A stretch of 64,000 bases of DNA, from the NCBI GenBank assembly GCA_964410125.1, contig CAYPGQ010000006.1, forward strand, positions 1 to 64,000, written 5' to 3'. The notes beneath the pieces are model-generated. The model was given only the letters and a program-made list of their open reading frames with translations, was not told the origin of the DNA and made no database searches. Below are positions 52,164-60,402 of the stretch, in pieces (the stretch's first letter is position 1; each line of letters begins with the position of its first letter). The position numbers and the translations under genes are program-made. This DNA is from G020348385 sp964410125. Lineage in GTDB: Bacteria; Acidobacteriota; Aminicenantia; Aminicenantales; Aminicenantaceae.

Positions 52164-53519
52164 TTATGCTTCGAAAGCTTGGAATTCCATATCTGCAAAT
52201 CGCGCGTACTCTCGGATGAAGGCCAGGTTGACTATCCCAGTTGGACCGTTGCGTTGCTTGGCCACTATAATTTTGGCAATGCCCCTCAGGTTTTCGTCTT
52301 CGGGGCGATAGAATTCCGGCCGATAGACAAATATGACAACATCGGCATCCTGCTCGATCGCACCCGATTCTCTCAAATCAGAGAGCTGAGGAAGGGGCTC
52401 ACGACGACCTTTTTCTGGAGCTCGGCTCAGCTGAGATATGCCGACAACAGGAAGCTGAAGTTCTTTGGCTAACTCTTTTAAGGAACGAGATATATAGGAT
52501 ATTTCCTGCGTTCTGTTCTCGAACCGACTGCCTGGGCGCATGAGTTGCATGTAATCGACAAAAACCAGGTCTAGATTGTGCTCCATTTTCAAACGCCTCG
52601 CTTTGGCTTTCATCTCTATAACGGTAAGAGCTGCGCTTTCATCGATAAAAATTTTTGCCTTGGAGAGCTCTTCTGCACTCAATTTGAGTCTTTCGAATTC
52701 TCGTTCCCCGATAAATCCTGTCCTCACTTTTTTGATGTCCAGTTGGGCTTCGGCACACATCAAGCGTATGGCGATCTGTTCTTTGGCCATTTCGAGAGAG
52801 AAAAAGCCCACAGCAAAATCTGTCCGGAGGCCGATGTGTAAAGATGTGTTCAAACAAAGTGCTGTTTTTCCCATCGAGGGCCGCCCGGCCACAACGATGA
52901 ATTCAGAGTTGTGGTAGCCAGATGTCAGGCTATCCAGGTCCCGGAATCCGGCAGGTATGCCGGTCACGGCATCCTGTCGGCCTCGAAGGGAATCTATGAC
53001 GTCGAGCACAGGTTCTGTCAAGGCCCCGACTGGGACAAAACCGGGTTTGATTCTTTGCTCCGCGACTTCGATGATAGAAGCCTGTGCCTCATCTAAAAGC
53101 TGGTCCGCATCCTCTCTCTGTTCATAACTGGAAGAGATGATCTTGGCTGAAGAAAGGATGAGACGTCTCAGGAGGGCTTTTTCCTTGATGATATGAGCAT
53201 AGTATTCCACATTCAGGCTTTTGGGCACACCATCCATGAGGGAAGAAAGATAGGAGGCGCCTCCGATTTCATCCAAGTCGCCAGCCTTTTTCAGCTCTTC
53301 GCTCAGAGAAAGCAAGTCCACCGGAAGACTCCTGTCAACCAACTGGGCAATTTTTTCCAGTATCTTCCGGTTTCCTTCTTTGTAAAAATCTTCGATGGAG
53401 AGGATGGACAAAACGACATTGAGGTTTTTGTTATTGATAAGGATCCCCCCCAAAATGGTTTTTTCCGCTTCTGGACTATGGGGTGGCGTTTTTTTCAAAA
53501 ACATCAAGTCCAGTTCCAT
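52164..53519 (-). CDS. dnaB: Replicative DNA helicase DnaB
   Basis: A protein of 451 residues. The N-terminal primase-interaction domain (PHSPEAEKTILGGILINNKN) is joined to the RecA-like domain with Walker A (VVAGRPSMGKTALCLN), Walker B (LDLVFVDYMQLM), and PQLSDLRESGAIEQDADVVI. It unwinds DNA at the fork as a hexamer. No intein is present. It starts behind AGGGGGAAAG, 11 bp after rplI. Confidence 0.95.
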   Translation of the reverse strand: MELDLMFLKKTPPHSPEAEKTILGGILINNKNLNVVLSILSIEDFYKEGNRKILEKIAQLVDRSLPVDLLSLSEELKKAGDLDEIGGASYLSSLMDGVPKSLNVEYYAHIIKEKALLRRLILSSAKIISSSYEQREDADQLLDEAQASIIEVAEQRIKPGFVPVGALTEPVLDVIDSLRGRQDAVTGIPAGFRDLDSLTSGYHNSEFIVVAGRPSMGKTALCLNTSLHIGLRTDFAVGFFSLEMAKEQIAIRLMCAEAQLDIKKVRTGFIGEREFERLKLSAEELSKAKIFIDESAALTVIEMKAKARRLKMEHNLDLVFVDYMQLMRPGSRFENRTQEISYISRSLKELAKELQLPVVGISQLSRAPEKGRREPLPQLSDLRESGAIEQDADVVIFVYRPEFYRPEDENLRGIAKIIVAKQRNGPTGIVNLAFIREYARFADMEFQAFEA

Positions 53520-53530
53520 CTTTCCCCCTC

Positions 53531-54283
53531 TTATGATTCTTTTGTTTCTTCTGTGTTGTCTTCGTTCGACTCCTCAGTTTTTTTTTCGGGAACAGCCTCT
53601 TGCTCTTCTTCGGGTTCCTCTATCTTCTCCTCCGGGGTTTCTTGTGTCGTTTCGGCCTGATTTTTTATTTCTTCCAGATTTTCTTTTTCCTCTTTTACCT
53701 TATCCACGGCAAGTTCTTCCTTTTTTTCTTGTTCTGGTTTTGCCGGGCGTTCTTCTTTTTCATCTTCCGCTTTCAGGCCTTCTTTTTCTTCGCTGATCTT
53801 CTCTTCACTCACGGCTGGTTTCTTTTCCTCGTATTCTGCCCCCTCTTTTTTCACTTCAATCTTGATCTCCGCCCGTTCATCATGGAAAACTTTGATCGGA
53901 ACGGTGTAGTTTCCAAGCCGTTTTATGGGCTCTGCTAGTAATATCCTCTTTTTTTCTACTTCCATTCCCAGCTTCTCAAGAGCCTCTTTGATATCCGTCG
54001 TACTAACTGACCCGAATATCACATCCTTGTCCCCTGCTTTCCTTCTAAATGATAAAAATGTCTGGTTGAGCTGATCGATCACGCTTTGAAAGGATTGAAC
54101 CTCCTGTTCCAGCTTTTTCCGCAAAGCCTTTTGCTTCATCTTGACCATTTTCAGGTTAGAAGGAGTGATCTGGAGGGCCAGTTTTCTTGGAATGAGATAG
54201 TTCCTCCCGTAGCCGCGAGCCACATCGATGATGTCTCCTCTTTTTCCCAGATTTTCTATGTTCTCTTTCAGGATGATCTTCAT
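53531..54283 (-). CDS. rplI: 50S ribosomal protein bL9 with long charged C-terminal extension
   Basis: A protein of 250 residues. The first ~148 are a full bL9 (MKIILKENIENLGKRGDIID; ARGYGRNYLIPRKLALQITP; DKDVIFGSVSTTDIKEALEK). The remaining ~100 are a low-complexity tail of Glu, Lys, Pro and Gln blocks (EEKKPAVSEEKISEEKEG; PEEKIEEPEEEQEAVPEK). Ordinary bL9 ends after about 150 residues. The tail is not seen in the common model organisms and is probably disordered. The gene follows rpsR. Confidence 0.93.
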   Translation of the reverse strand: MKIILKENIENLGKRGDIIDVARGYGRNYLIPRKLALQITPSNLKMVKMKQKALRKKLEQEVQSFQSVIDQLNQTFLSFRRKAGDKDVIFGSVSTTDIKEALEKLGMEVEKKRILLAEPIKRLGNYTVPIKVFHDERAEIKIEVKKEGAEYEEKKPAVSEEKISEEKEGLKAEDEKEERPAKPEQEKKEELAVDKVKEEKENLEEIKNQAETTQETPEEKIEEPEEEQEAVPEKKTEESNEDNTEETKES

Positions 54284-54288
54284 TTTTC

Positions 54289-54546
54289 TCAGTCCTCAAC
54301 ATAAGGGAGTAAAGCCAGCAACCGGGCCCTTTTTATGGCTGTGGAAAGCTTTCGCTGATGGAAAGAGCAAGTGCCTGTTACCCGCCTAGGGGCGATTTTC
54401 CCTCGTTCAGGGACATATCTCTTCAGGATTTCTACATTTTTATAGTCGATGTCCTTGATGTTTCTTTCACAGAAACGGCAGTATTTTCGCTTCGGTGGAA
54501 AGTATTTTCGGTAAGAACTTCTTTCTCTATGTTCTCTTGCCATCAT
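54289..54546 (-). CDS. rpsR: 30S ribosomal protein bS18
   Basis: A protein of 85 residues with YFPPKRKYCRFCERNIKDID, YKNVEILKRYVPERGKIAPR and TGTCSFHQRKLSTAIKRARL, the complete bS18 pattern including the CRFC cysteine pair of the zinc-binding form. It pairs with bS6 on the platform. The start overlaps rpsF by 4 bp; an ssb gene, frequently between them, is absent. Confidence 0.97.
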   Translation of the reverse strand: MMAREHRERSSYRKYFPPKRKYCRFCERNIKDIDYKNVEILKRYVPERGKIAPRRVTGTCSFHQRKLSTAIKRARLLALLPYVED

Positions 54547-55031
54547 TCTTTCTCCTCGGCTAATTTTTCAGGTTCAGGTTCTATCGCTTCAGGCAAGGCT
54601 TCAGGCTGTTTCTCCGGCTGTTTTTTCCTATTTTCTTCTGTCTCAGCAGTCTTCATTGCCCTCTTTTTCACTGTTTTTGTCTTTTCCTCTGCTGCTTTTA
54701 TTTTTTCTCTTCTGCCCGTTTTTTTCTTTTTTCTCGGTTGGATTTGTGCGTCTTTTTTCAGGGTCAAATAGCGGAGGACCGTCTCCGTTTGTCGGAATCT
54801 TCTTTGGAGTTCTTGTGGAATATCCGGGTCTCCTTCGTAATGGAAAAACACATAAACCGCTTCATCAAGTTTGTCGATGGGATAGGCCAACCTTCTTTTT
54901 CCCCATTTTTCTATGTTGACCATTTTCCCTCTTTTTTTCTTCACCACCTCAGCCATTTTTTCGATAAGCTTCTCCGTTTCTTCTTCTTCCAGTTTAGGGG
55001 TGATGAGGAAGGCTGTTTCGTATTGTCTCAT
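54543..55031 (-). CDS. rpsF: 30S ribosomal protein bS6 with charged C-terminal extension
   Basis: A protein of 162 residues. The core is bS6 (QYETAFLITPKLEEEETEKL; KWGKRRLAYPIDKLDEAVYV; RRFRQTETVLRYLTLKKD). From about residue 98 onward a Lys/Glu-rich tail follows (KKKKTGRREKIKAAEEKTKT; ETEENRKKQPEKQPEALPEA). Typical bS6 is 95-135 residues. An AGGAGG ribosome site lies directly upstream. The same style of tail on bL9, two genes away, is notable. Confidence 0.94.
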   Translation of the reverse strand: MRQYETAFLITPKLEEEETEKLIEKMAEVVKKKRGKMVNIEKWGKRRLAYPIDKLDEAVYVFFHYEGDPDIPQELQRRFRQTETVLRYLTLKKDAQIQPRKKKKTGRREKIKAAEEKTKTVKKRAMKTAETEENRKKQPEKQPEALPEAIEPEPEKLAEEKE

Positions 55032-55051
55032 GAATACCTCCTTATGGATTT

Positions 55052-55092
55052 AAAGCTCCTTCTTTTACAGAAGGAACAAGGAGCTTTTTTTT
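55052..55092. promoter_or_regulatory. Hairpin in the rpsF leader, terminator-like on the plus strand
   Basis: AAAGCTCCTT (55052-55061) pairs with AAGGAGCTTT (55078-55087), with an inner AGAAGG/CCTTCT option. On the plus strand eight T follow, forming a textbook terminator although no rightward gene precedes it. On the minus strand it lies between the presumed promoter and the rpsF ribosome site, where an S6:S18 autoregulatory leader is known in many bacteria; the CCG bulge of that motif was not seen. Confidence 0.55.
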
Positions 55093-55372
55093 AACTCGAT
55101 CTCAGGACAATAAGACAGGATAGTATATTAAGCCTTTTCTGTCCATCTTTTTTATCCTGAATTATTTATTAAAACGGCTGATTTCCTCATTAATTTTCAT
55201 GAAAACTGAATTTTAAAATAATCCTAAAATACAATCAGCCGTTTTTACCCTTCGGGCGAGCCAATCTTACTGCATATGAATTTTTTATAAAGGTTCTCTC
55301 CCATATTGTGTCGGTAAACTTAAAGGCTAAAGTCTATAAGGCATGTCCTGAGCGACATTGAGGATTTAGCCT
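55093..55372. other. Non-coding border region between rpsF and the serine recombinase
   Basis: A stretch of 280 bp without a gene. It holds a possible TATACT -10 for rpsF on the minus strand (around 55125), a perfect 13 bp inverted repeat (55171-55183 with 55233-55245), the copy B conserved block and its nested hairpin. This is the junction from core chromosome to accessory DNA; the attachment site of the element is probably here (inference). Confidence 0.5.
55171..55245. repeat. Perfect 13 bp inverted repeat upstream of copy B
   Basis: AAAACGGCTGATT (55171-55183) is the exact inverse of AATCAGCCGTTTT (55233-55245), with a 49 bp AT-rich loop. T-runs at the right end make it weakly terminator-like on the plus strand. 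It stands 48 bp before the conserved block, like the 12 bp hairpin of copy A. Confidence 0.75.
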
Positions 55373-55373
55373 T
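55294..55373 (+). repeat. Element copy B: conserved block plus nested hairpin beside the recombinase
   Basis: Positions 55294-55363 match 45501-45570 without gaps (47 of 70). The following hairpin pairs AAGGCTAAA (55323-55331) with TTTAGCCTT (55365-55373) and encloses ATGTC/GACAT. Its last base is the first base of the recombinase stop codon, so on the minus strand it forms directly after the stop and could also end that transcript. Confidence 0.7.
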
Positions 55374-57211
55374 CATGAACCGTCATTCGAGGGTACCCTC
55401 ATCTTTGTCTTATTAATACTAGACTTACTTGTACCACCACTACCTTTAGGATTGCCTCCCTTTTTGATTATGGATTCCATCTCTCTTTCCCACTTTCCAA
55501 ACAGCAGTTTAAACGGCTCAGTTAGCTCGAATGTGATATGACCAATCTTGCGAAAATCCTCAGGCTCGATATCCTTGAATTTTGTTAGCCAGCCTTTCCT
55601 CAGTCGTATGTCTTTGAATACCTGCATAAGCAATCTACGCTGATTCCTGGGATGAAGTTTCTCATACTCCTCACCTAGGCTTACAAAGGCATCCAAAACC
55701 TGAAATAGCTCGTTGGTATCGACTTGCTTTTCCTCCGCAATTCCGTCCAGTTCTTCCTTTGCCTTTTCAATATCAGACTCGATTTGGTCTATTACCTTTT
55801 TAATCCCTTCCGCATATTTGCCCGAATCTGCAAGGGCTAGGTTTTTATAAGCCTTAGTCTGATCCCTCTCGAGCTTATCAATTCGGTTTCGTAACGGTTC
55901 CCTGCGTGCTTCATTGGCCTTTACCCTTTCTTCCCAATCGGCTTGCATCTGCTCAATAATGGGTTTTATTACCTTCCGGTCTTTGCTGAATTCCAAGAGC
56001 TTCATTTTAATAGCTTCATCTATTGAGCTTGTAGCCCAATACAACTGTGGGCAGTTGACTATCTTCTGTTGCTTTTTGCTGAATCCCTTTCCAACCACCC
56101 TCACCTTTCTTTCACTAACTCCGCTGTGGTTTTCTCCGAAGTGCTTTTTATACCAATCACTGTCCCGATCTTTTTTCCCGTAGGTGCATCGATAGCTAAC
56201 TATTGTTCCTTTTGGCTTTCCATAATTTGCCGATACATCATTGGGCGTCATTCTACAACCACAGTAATCACAAGTGAGAATCCCTTGTAATTTGTGCCGA
56301 TCTTGGCTTGTGCTTGCCGTATGGCGGGTGGAATACTTAACGGCTCGTTCCTCAATGATTTTCTGGACCTTCTCAAACAACGCTTTGCTAATCAATGGCT
56401 TATAGTTTCCCTTCCAAACTGCTGGCTCTCCTGTTGTTGGATGCTCCCATTGAAACTCTCCTGTATAAACCCGTTTCTTCAATAAAGAATTTACATCCTT
56501 CCTGGATATGGGTCTCGGTTCATTCCCAGCCGTAGGCTTCATCGTTAAACCATCGTCTCTAAGCACTTTTGCCACCTCATCCCCGCTGAGATCCATATTA
56601 GAATACAGCTCGAACATCTTTTTTACCCCAGGAGCGCGTAAATCGTCGTAAACCAAGGTTTTTCCCTTGCTATCGTTCAGATATCCTGTTGGTGCAAAGC
56701 CTGGGAACTCTCCTCTTTCCAATTTCATCAGAATTGTGCGTTTTACAGCCTCGCTTTTCCTGGCTGATTCTCCCTCAGCGCGGAACCATTCTTGCTGATA
56801 CAACTGCACTACCCAATATTCCGATTTGCTATTAAGGGGTGGTAATCCTGGGCATAGGATTTCCAAGAGCCCTTCCTCACGGCATTTTTGCATAATATCA
56901 AATGTGGATTTGTGGAATACTTTGCGGGTAAGTCTGTCCTGATCGTCAACAATTATAGCTACTGTTTCTCCTTTCTTTTTCGCATAGGAAATTATCTCAT
57001 TTACAGCCGCTACAAACTTTTTTCTCTTTCCCTTAAAAGCCGATTCTGGAAACTGAAACTGTTTAACTATTTTCAGCTTTTTTTGTTTAACGAAATCGTT
57101 CAACCTTTTTAATTGAATGGGAATGCCGTAACGATCGTCTTGGAGTTGCTCTGGGGTGGAAACCCGTGCGATTATAAACCCCTCTTTGCTAATTATTTCT
57201 TGTCTTGGCAT
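55373..57211 (-). CDS. Large serine recombinase (site-specific integrase)
   Basis: A protein of 612 residues. The resolvase domain starts GFIIARVSTPEQLQDDRYGI with the catalytic Ser at residue 18, and VDDQDRLTRKV holds conserved Asp/Arg. The Recombinase domain follows (FAPTGYLND; DVNSLLKKRVYTGEFQWEHP), then a zinc ribbon (LTCDYCGCRMTPND; a later VNCPQL), a coiled coil at about residues 440-520 and a C-terminal part. Such enzymes integrate and excise phages and conjugative elements between short attP/attB sites. It lies at the boundary between core genes and AT-rich accessory DNA. Confidence 0.93.
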   Translation of the reverse strand: MPRQEIISKEGFIIARVSTPEQLQDDRYGIPIQLKRLNDFVKQKKLKIVKQFQFPESAFKGKRKKFVAAVNEIISYAKKKGETVAIIVDDQDRLTRKVFHKSTFDIMQKCREEGLLEILCPGLPPLNSKSEYWVVQLYQQEWFRAEGESARKSEAVKRTILMKLERGEFPGFAPTGYLNDSKGKTLVYDDLRAPGVKKMFELYSNMDLSGDEVAKVLRDDGLTMKPTAGNEPRPISRKDVNSLLKKRVYTGEFQWEHPTTGEPAVWKGNYKPLISKALFEKVQKIIEERAVKYSTRHTASTSQDRHKLQGILTCDYCGCRMTPNDVSANYGKPKGTIVSYRCTYGKKDRDSDWYKKHFGENHSGVSERKVRVVGKGFSKKQQKIVNCPQLYWATSSIDEAIKMKLLEFSKDRKVIKPIIEQMQADWEERVKANEARREPLRNRIDKLERDQTKAYKNLALADSGKYAEGIKKVIDQIESDIEKAKEELDGIAEEKQVDTNELFQVLDAFVSLGEEYEKLHPRNQRRLLMQVFKDIRLRKGWLTKFKDIEPEDFRKIGHITFELTEPFKLLFGKWEREMESIIKKGGNPKGSGGTSKSSINKTKMRVPSNDGS

Positions 57212-57492
57212 GGTTCCTCCTCACCCTCTTCACAAGCGATATGCTCGCGCAATTCTTTCACCGTATCAGAAAAGTTTACCATACAGCCTAGAAACGATCC
57301 ACTCTCCTCAGCTAGGTTATTCGTGATACTGGTGTGCCAATACGATCGAGCCCGTTCCCAAATCAGGTGATTTTCCCGGCTTAACTCGGTTATAAGGTCC
57401 TTCATTTCCTCTAGCTGACCTAATATGTTGTCTCGAAGCTCCTCAAGCCTATTAACCGCTAAAACCTTGTCTTCCTTATCTAAAATAATCAT
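57193..57492 (-). CDS. Small helical protein next to the recombinase, unknown
   Basis: A protein of 99 residues from ATG 57492, chosen because AAGGAG lies seven bases upstream (an in-frame TTG 18 bp earlier is less likely). It is mostly helical and acidic, with RLEELRDNILGQLEEMKDLI and FSDTVKELREHIACEEGEEE. It overlaps the recombinase start by 19 bp and the preceding stop closely, so it is co-transcribed. It may be an accessory factor for recombination, but no domain supports that. Confidence 0.6.
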   Translation of the reverse strand: MIILDKEDKVLAVNRLEELRDNILGQLEEMKDLITELSRENHLIWERARSYWHTSITNNLAEESGSFLGCMVNFSDTVKELREHIACEEGEEEPCQDKK

Positions 57493-57493
57493 G

Positions 57494-57775
57494 TTAATTC
57501 TCCTTTTCAAATAACGTGGAAATAATTGAATCGACGTCTTCAGGGATTACCGCATACAGGCTTTTGACGCCATGGACGATTCGCTGAACCAGCAGGTAAT
57601 CGTTAGGAGCATGCGCCATTTGGGTAGGCCACATTTTCCTTACGGCATCCCCAAAGCCCAGCACCTTTCCAATCATTAGGGTATTTGCGCCTGTCCACTC
57701 ATTCATTGCCCAGAAACGAATCTGGTCACCTTTCCTTGGCTTTTGTTTTTTCTTTTCCTCCATTGTGTTCACCAT
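57494..57775 (-). CDS. Small protein of unknown function
   Basis: A protein of about 93 residues from ATG 57775 behind AAGGTG; other starts at 57784 or 57763 are possible. After a Lys-rich N-terminus it has GDQIRFWAMNEWTGANTLMI, GKVLGFGDAVRKMWPTQMAH and YLLVQRIVHGVKSLYAVIPE, a compact beta-rich pattern reminiscent of an SH3-like barrel. Not recognised. It ends 2 bp before the next gene. Confidence 0.55.
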   Translation of the reverse strand: MVNTMEEKKKQKPRKGDQIRFWAMNEWTGANTLMIGKVLGFGDAVRKMWPTQMAHAPNDYLLVQRIVHGVKSLYAVIPEDVDSIISTLFEKEN

Positions 57776-57966
57776 TTTGTTCACCTTTTTATTTTATAAT
57801 AAGTTTCATTATGTGAAAAATCAAGGAGCTTTCAAAAATAATTTAAAATCGGAAGGAATTAGCCCCGAAATACGCTGTATTTGGCGTTCTACGTTTATTT
57901 ACGAAAAGAAGGAGTATTTATCCATAGGATAAGGTTGAGGGAATGTAAAGTGTGCGTATAGCGTGG

Positions 57967-59181
57967 CTATTTTCCGAGAGCGTCAGAAAGAAAAGAACCT
58001 TTGATATGGCTATCTATTTCAGAATCCTCGCAAGTGAATCTTATCCGGTTCCAATAAGTCCCGATTGCTTCTTCTAAGAAATGCCTTACTATCTTCTGGC
58101 CATCCTGGTTACAGATAAGCTTCTTCCTCACCTTGAGCCGAGCAGCATCATCCTTTGAATCTACAGATTCCTGTATCTTTTTTATCGTTGCTCCTAGCTT
58201 CTCATAAATTTCCAAGAGCTGAGGGAAGTATAGAAAAACCCCTTTTCTCCAGGTGATATGGAAACTGTTTAATACAGCTTCGTTTCCTTTTTCTTTGACA
58301 GCGTGCTTGAGTAAGATATTAGCCGTATACAAATCCCTAACCGCGTTCGACATGAAATCAATAACATCGCCATCCAACTGTTTGTAAAGGTTCTTGAATT
58401 CAGAATCTGTGCATTTATAATCTTTCGTAACATCTCCCTTTTCATCGATGCGATGAATTTCTTGATACTTCCAGTTGCCGTAACCACCACGCTTATCCAA
58501 AACCTCCATCTTCCCTTCCTTCTTTAAGATGCGATCCCTTTCCTGTTGCCTCTTCTTCTCTTCCTTCTTACTTTCCTCATTTTCCTGGTCTCTTTCTCGA
58601 AAGCATTTTTCATAAAATGCCTTAACAGCCGCACGAGAGATAGATGTATTTCCTGCCTTGAGTTTCTTTAGAGTTTTCTCAGGGGCATACTCATTAATAA
58701 GCTTCACTCTGTAAATTGTGTCTGTGGAGAGACCTGCAATAGTAGCAACTTCTTTTAAAGTGTTAATAGGTTTTTCAGATTTCTTAGAAACCTTTTTTGG
58801 ATGCCCTTTACCGTATTTTTTCCCTGACTCTCGTTTCTTCTGCTCGGCCCTTTTCTTTATGTAAGGTTCGAGTCTTAAAGCTAAAGTGGCCCGATCGTAA
58901 TTAGTGAGATTCCTTCTAGCGAATTGATTATAGATAATCCAGAGCCTTGCCGCTTCCCGGTTTTTAAGTTCTTTGGTCTTATCTATTACTGGGTATTTGA
59001 TGTTGTGCTTTTGGCAAATATTAAACCTGTTATTTCCATCCAGGATACGCCCTTTCCATACGGTGATGGCATCCTTGCATCCTTCATTGAGGATGCTTTG
59101 TTCCAAATCCTTATACTCTACCTTGGTGAGGGATCGCATAAGAGATTGAAACTCTTTGTCGATTTTGAATTCTTCACTCAT
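57967..59181 (-). CDS. ParB/Srx-like nucleotide-binding domain protein with HTH
   Basis: A protein of 404 residues. The N-terminal part has the ParB-like box KGRILDGNNRFNICQKHNIK and RLWIIYNQFARRNLTNYDRA; a helix-turn-helix follows at TLKEVATIAGLSTDTIYRVK with GNTSISRAAVKAFY; a strongly charged linker (EESKKEEKKRQQERDRILKK) leads to a C-terminal helical region I cannot assign. Such proteins are common on phages, plasmids and integrative elements. It could partition the element or regulate it. The ribosome site AAGGGG is 7 bases upstream. A 182 bp gap separates it from the next gene. Confidence 0.75.
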   Translation of the reverse strand: MSEEFKIDKEFQSLMRSLTKVEYKDLEQSILNEGCKDAITVWKGRILDGNNRFNICQKHNIKYPVIDKTKELKNREAARLWIIYNQFARRNLTNYDRATLALRLEPYIKKRAEQKKRESGKKYGKGHPKKVSKKSEKPINTLKEVATIAGLSTDTIYRVKLINEYAPEKTLKKLKAGNTSISRAAVKAFYEKCFRERDQENEESKKEEKKRQQERDRILKKEGKMEVLDKRGGYGNWKYQEIHRIDEKGDVTKDYKCTDSEFKNLYKQLDGDVIDFMSNAVRDLYTANILLKHAVKEKGNEAVLNSFHITWRKGVFLYFPQLLEIYEKLGATIKKIQESVDSKDDAARLKVRKKLICNQDGQKIVRHFLEEAIGTYWNRIRFTCEDSEIDSHIKGSFLSDALGK

Positions 59182-59409
59182 GGTTATACCCCTTTTCTGT
59201 TTATCAGAAAAAAAATAATATATGAAGGTGTGGTGGAATTCAATCCTCTTTAGGGATGATTTAGAGGGTGATTTTGAAAGAGCGTACGTTCATCCGTATA
59301 AATAGGTTGAGCCAGTATCGTTTGCCGTTTTATGCTACGCTCTATACCAGCTAAGTATGGCATGTGCTAGTATAAGAAGTGGTTGTGAGGTGTGTGATAG
59401 GCTTTTGAA

Positions 59410-59628
59410 CTATATTTTTCTCTCTATCCAGAGACAATGATTACAAGAGTTAAATCCATTCTTTTTGGCTTCGTCTAGGTCAGTGAACATTCTTATAAAA
59501 TCGGGGTTGATATTATCAATTCCACAATTAGGTTTTTCTTGTAATAGGTCGTGAACAAGATTAGTGCTCGTGTCGGCACAATATTGCCTTCCATAAAAAG
59601 GTTTTCCTGGTCGGATTCTACGTACCAT
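59410..59628 (-). CDS. Small Ada-like zinc-binding protein
   Basis: A protein of 72 residues from the ATG at 59628, eight bases after GGGAGG. The segment FTDLDEAKKNGFNSCNHCLW follows the pattern F-x3-x-EA-x3-G-(Y/F)-x2-C-x2-C of the metal-binding domain of Ada and related proteins; earlier Cys (C20 and C38 counted from the GTG at 59637) could supply the other ligands. The remainder of Ada is absent. It is probably a DNA- or nucleic-acid-associated finger. Confidence 0.5.
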   Translation of the reverse strand: MVRRIRPGKPFYGRQYCADTSTNLVHDLLQEKPNCGIDNINPDFIRMFTDLDEAKKNGFNSCNHCLWIERKI

Positions 59629-59666
59629 TTTCATCACCTCCCGTCTTTTGCCGAAAAAAAAGTTTT

Positions 59667-60119
59667 TTAACGCCCCATTGAATAAGCAGTAGGTCTCTCA
59701 AATAATATATTCGCACCCGCAAAAACAAGAAGAAAGAAAATTCCTAAGAAAAAGAAAACACCACACCACTTTATTTGATTTTTTAATTTCGTTTTGAGGG
59801 ATTCAATCTCTTTACCTGTTGGTCTTCCCTCGATTGGAAAATTCCACCCCCACATTTTTTCCATAGAAGTGATGTAACTTTTCATCACTAGCAACGAAAA
59901 AAACAACGAGACTGAAAAGCATACTAACGACACCAAAATAACTTCTTTCCAAACTGGATTCTCAAAGGCACGTTCCATAAAAGCCACCACAAGGATAAAC
60001 GCACCTGTGTTGAGAGTTGTCATATTTTTGAAGTAGTCGTATTGATGTTTAAGAGACTCAAGTTGGACTTTGATAAATTCTATTGTGCGTTTTTCTTCAG
60101 TTGATAATTCTGTGCTCAT
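59667..60119 (-). CDS. Membrane protein, three predicted segments, unknown
   Basis: A protein of 150 residues. A helical cytosolic N-terminus (STEEKRTIEFIKVQLESLKH) precedes three hydrophobic segments (TLNTGAFILVVAFME; EVILVSLVCFSVSLFFSLLV; WCGVFFFLGIFFLLVFAGAN), with a linker KEIESLKTKLKNQIK before the last. Topologically it resembles small effector or holin-like membrane proteins, but there is no specific family evidence. It overlaps the upstream gene by 4 bp. Confidence 0.6.
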   Translation of the reverse strand: MSTELSTEEKRTIEFIKVQLESLKHQYDYFKNMTTLNTGAFILVVAFMERAFENPVWKEVILVSLVCFSVSLFFSLLVMKSYITSMEKMWGWNFPIEGRPTGKEIESLKTKLKNQIKWCGVFFFLGIFFLLVFAGANILFERPTAYSMGR

Positions 60120-60346
60120 CGAGTCCTTCCTTCCTGTGGTTTAGGCAGTTCGGTGACCTTCACAGCTATCGGTAGAGTTCCCTCAAAAGCATCGAAATTG
60201 ACATCAAGTATTTTCACACTCATACCCACACTCTGTTGTTCTGATGCCAGTAAGCTGCTACTGCCGACTGCAAAATCCTTCACACAAAGCCATATCAAAC
60301 ACAATGCGATAATGGTTAAAATGATTTTGGTGTACCTGTCGTTCAT
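60116..60346 (-). CDS. Small membrane-anchored protein, unknown
   Basis: A protein of 76 residues with one N-terminal membrane segment (YTKIILTIIALCLIWLCVKD) and a short outward domain with strands (VKILDVNFDAFEGTLPIAVK). Similar one-segment proteins with this N-terminus occur as hypotheticals in many genomes, but I know of no function. Its stop overlaps the start of the next gene (60119) by 4 bp. The start has AGGAGG just ahead. Confidence 0.6.
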   Translation of the reverse strand: MNDRYTKIILTIIALCLIWLCVKDFAVGSSSLLASEQQSVGMSVKILDVNFDAFEGTLPIAVKVTELPKPQEGRTR

Positions 60347-60402
60347 ACTGACCTCCTTTTTTTATTTTTATTAGATTCCCTTGAATATTTTTATCTAAAA
60401 TA

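Noticed and set aside
55323..55373. tRNA-like fold (7 bp acceptor-like stem GGCTAAA/TTTAGCC)
   Set aside because: Only about 50 nt, with no anticodon arm and no GGTTCGA T-loop.
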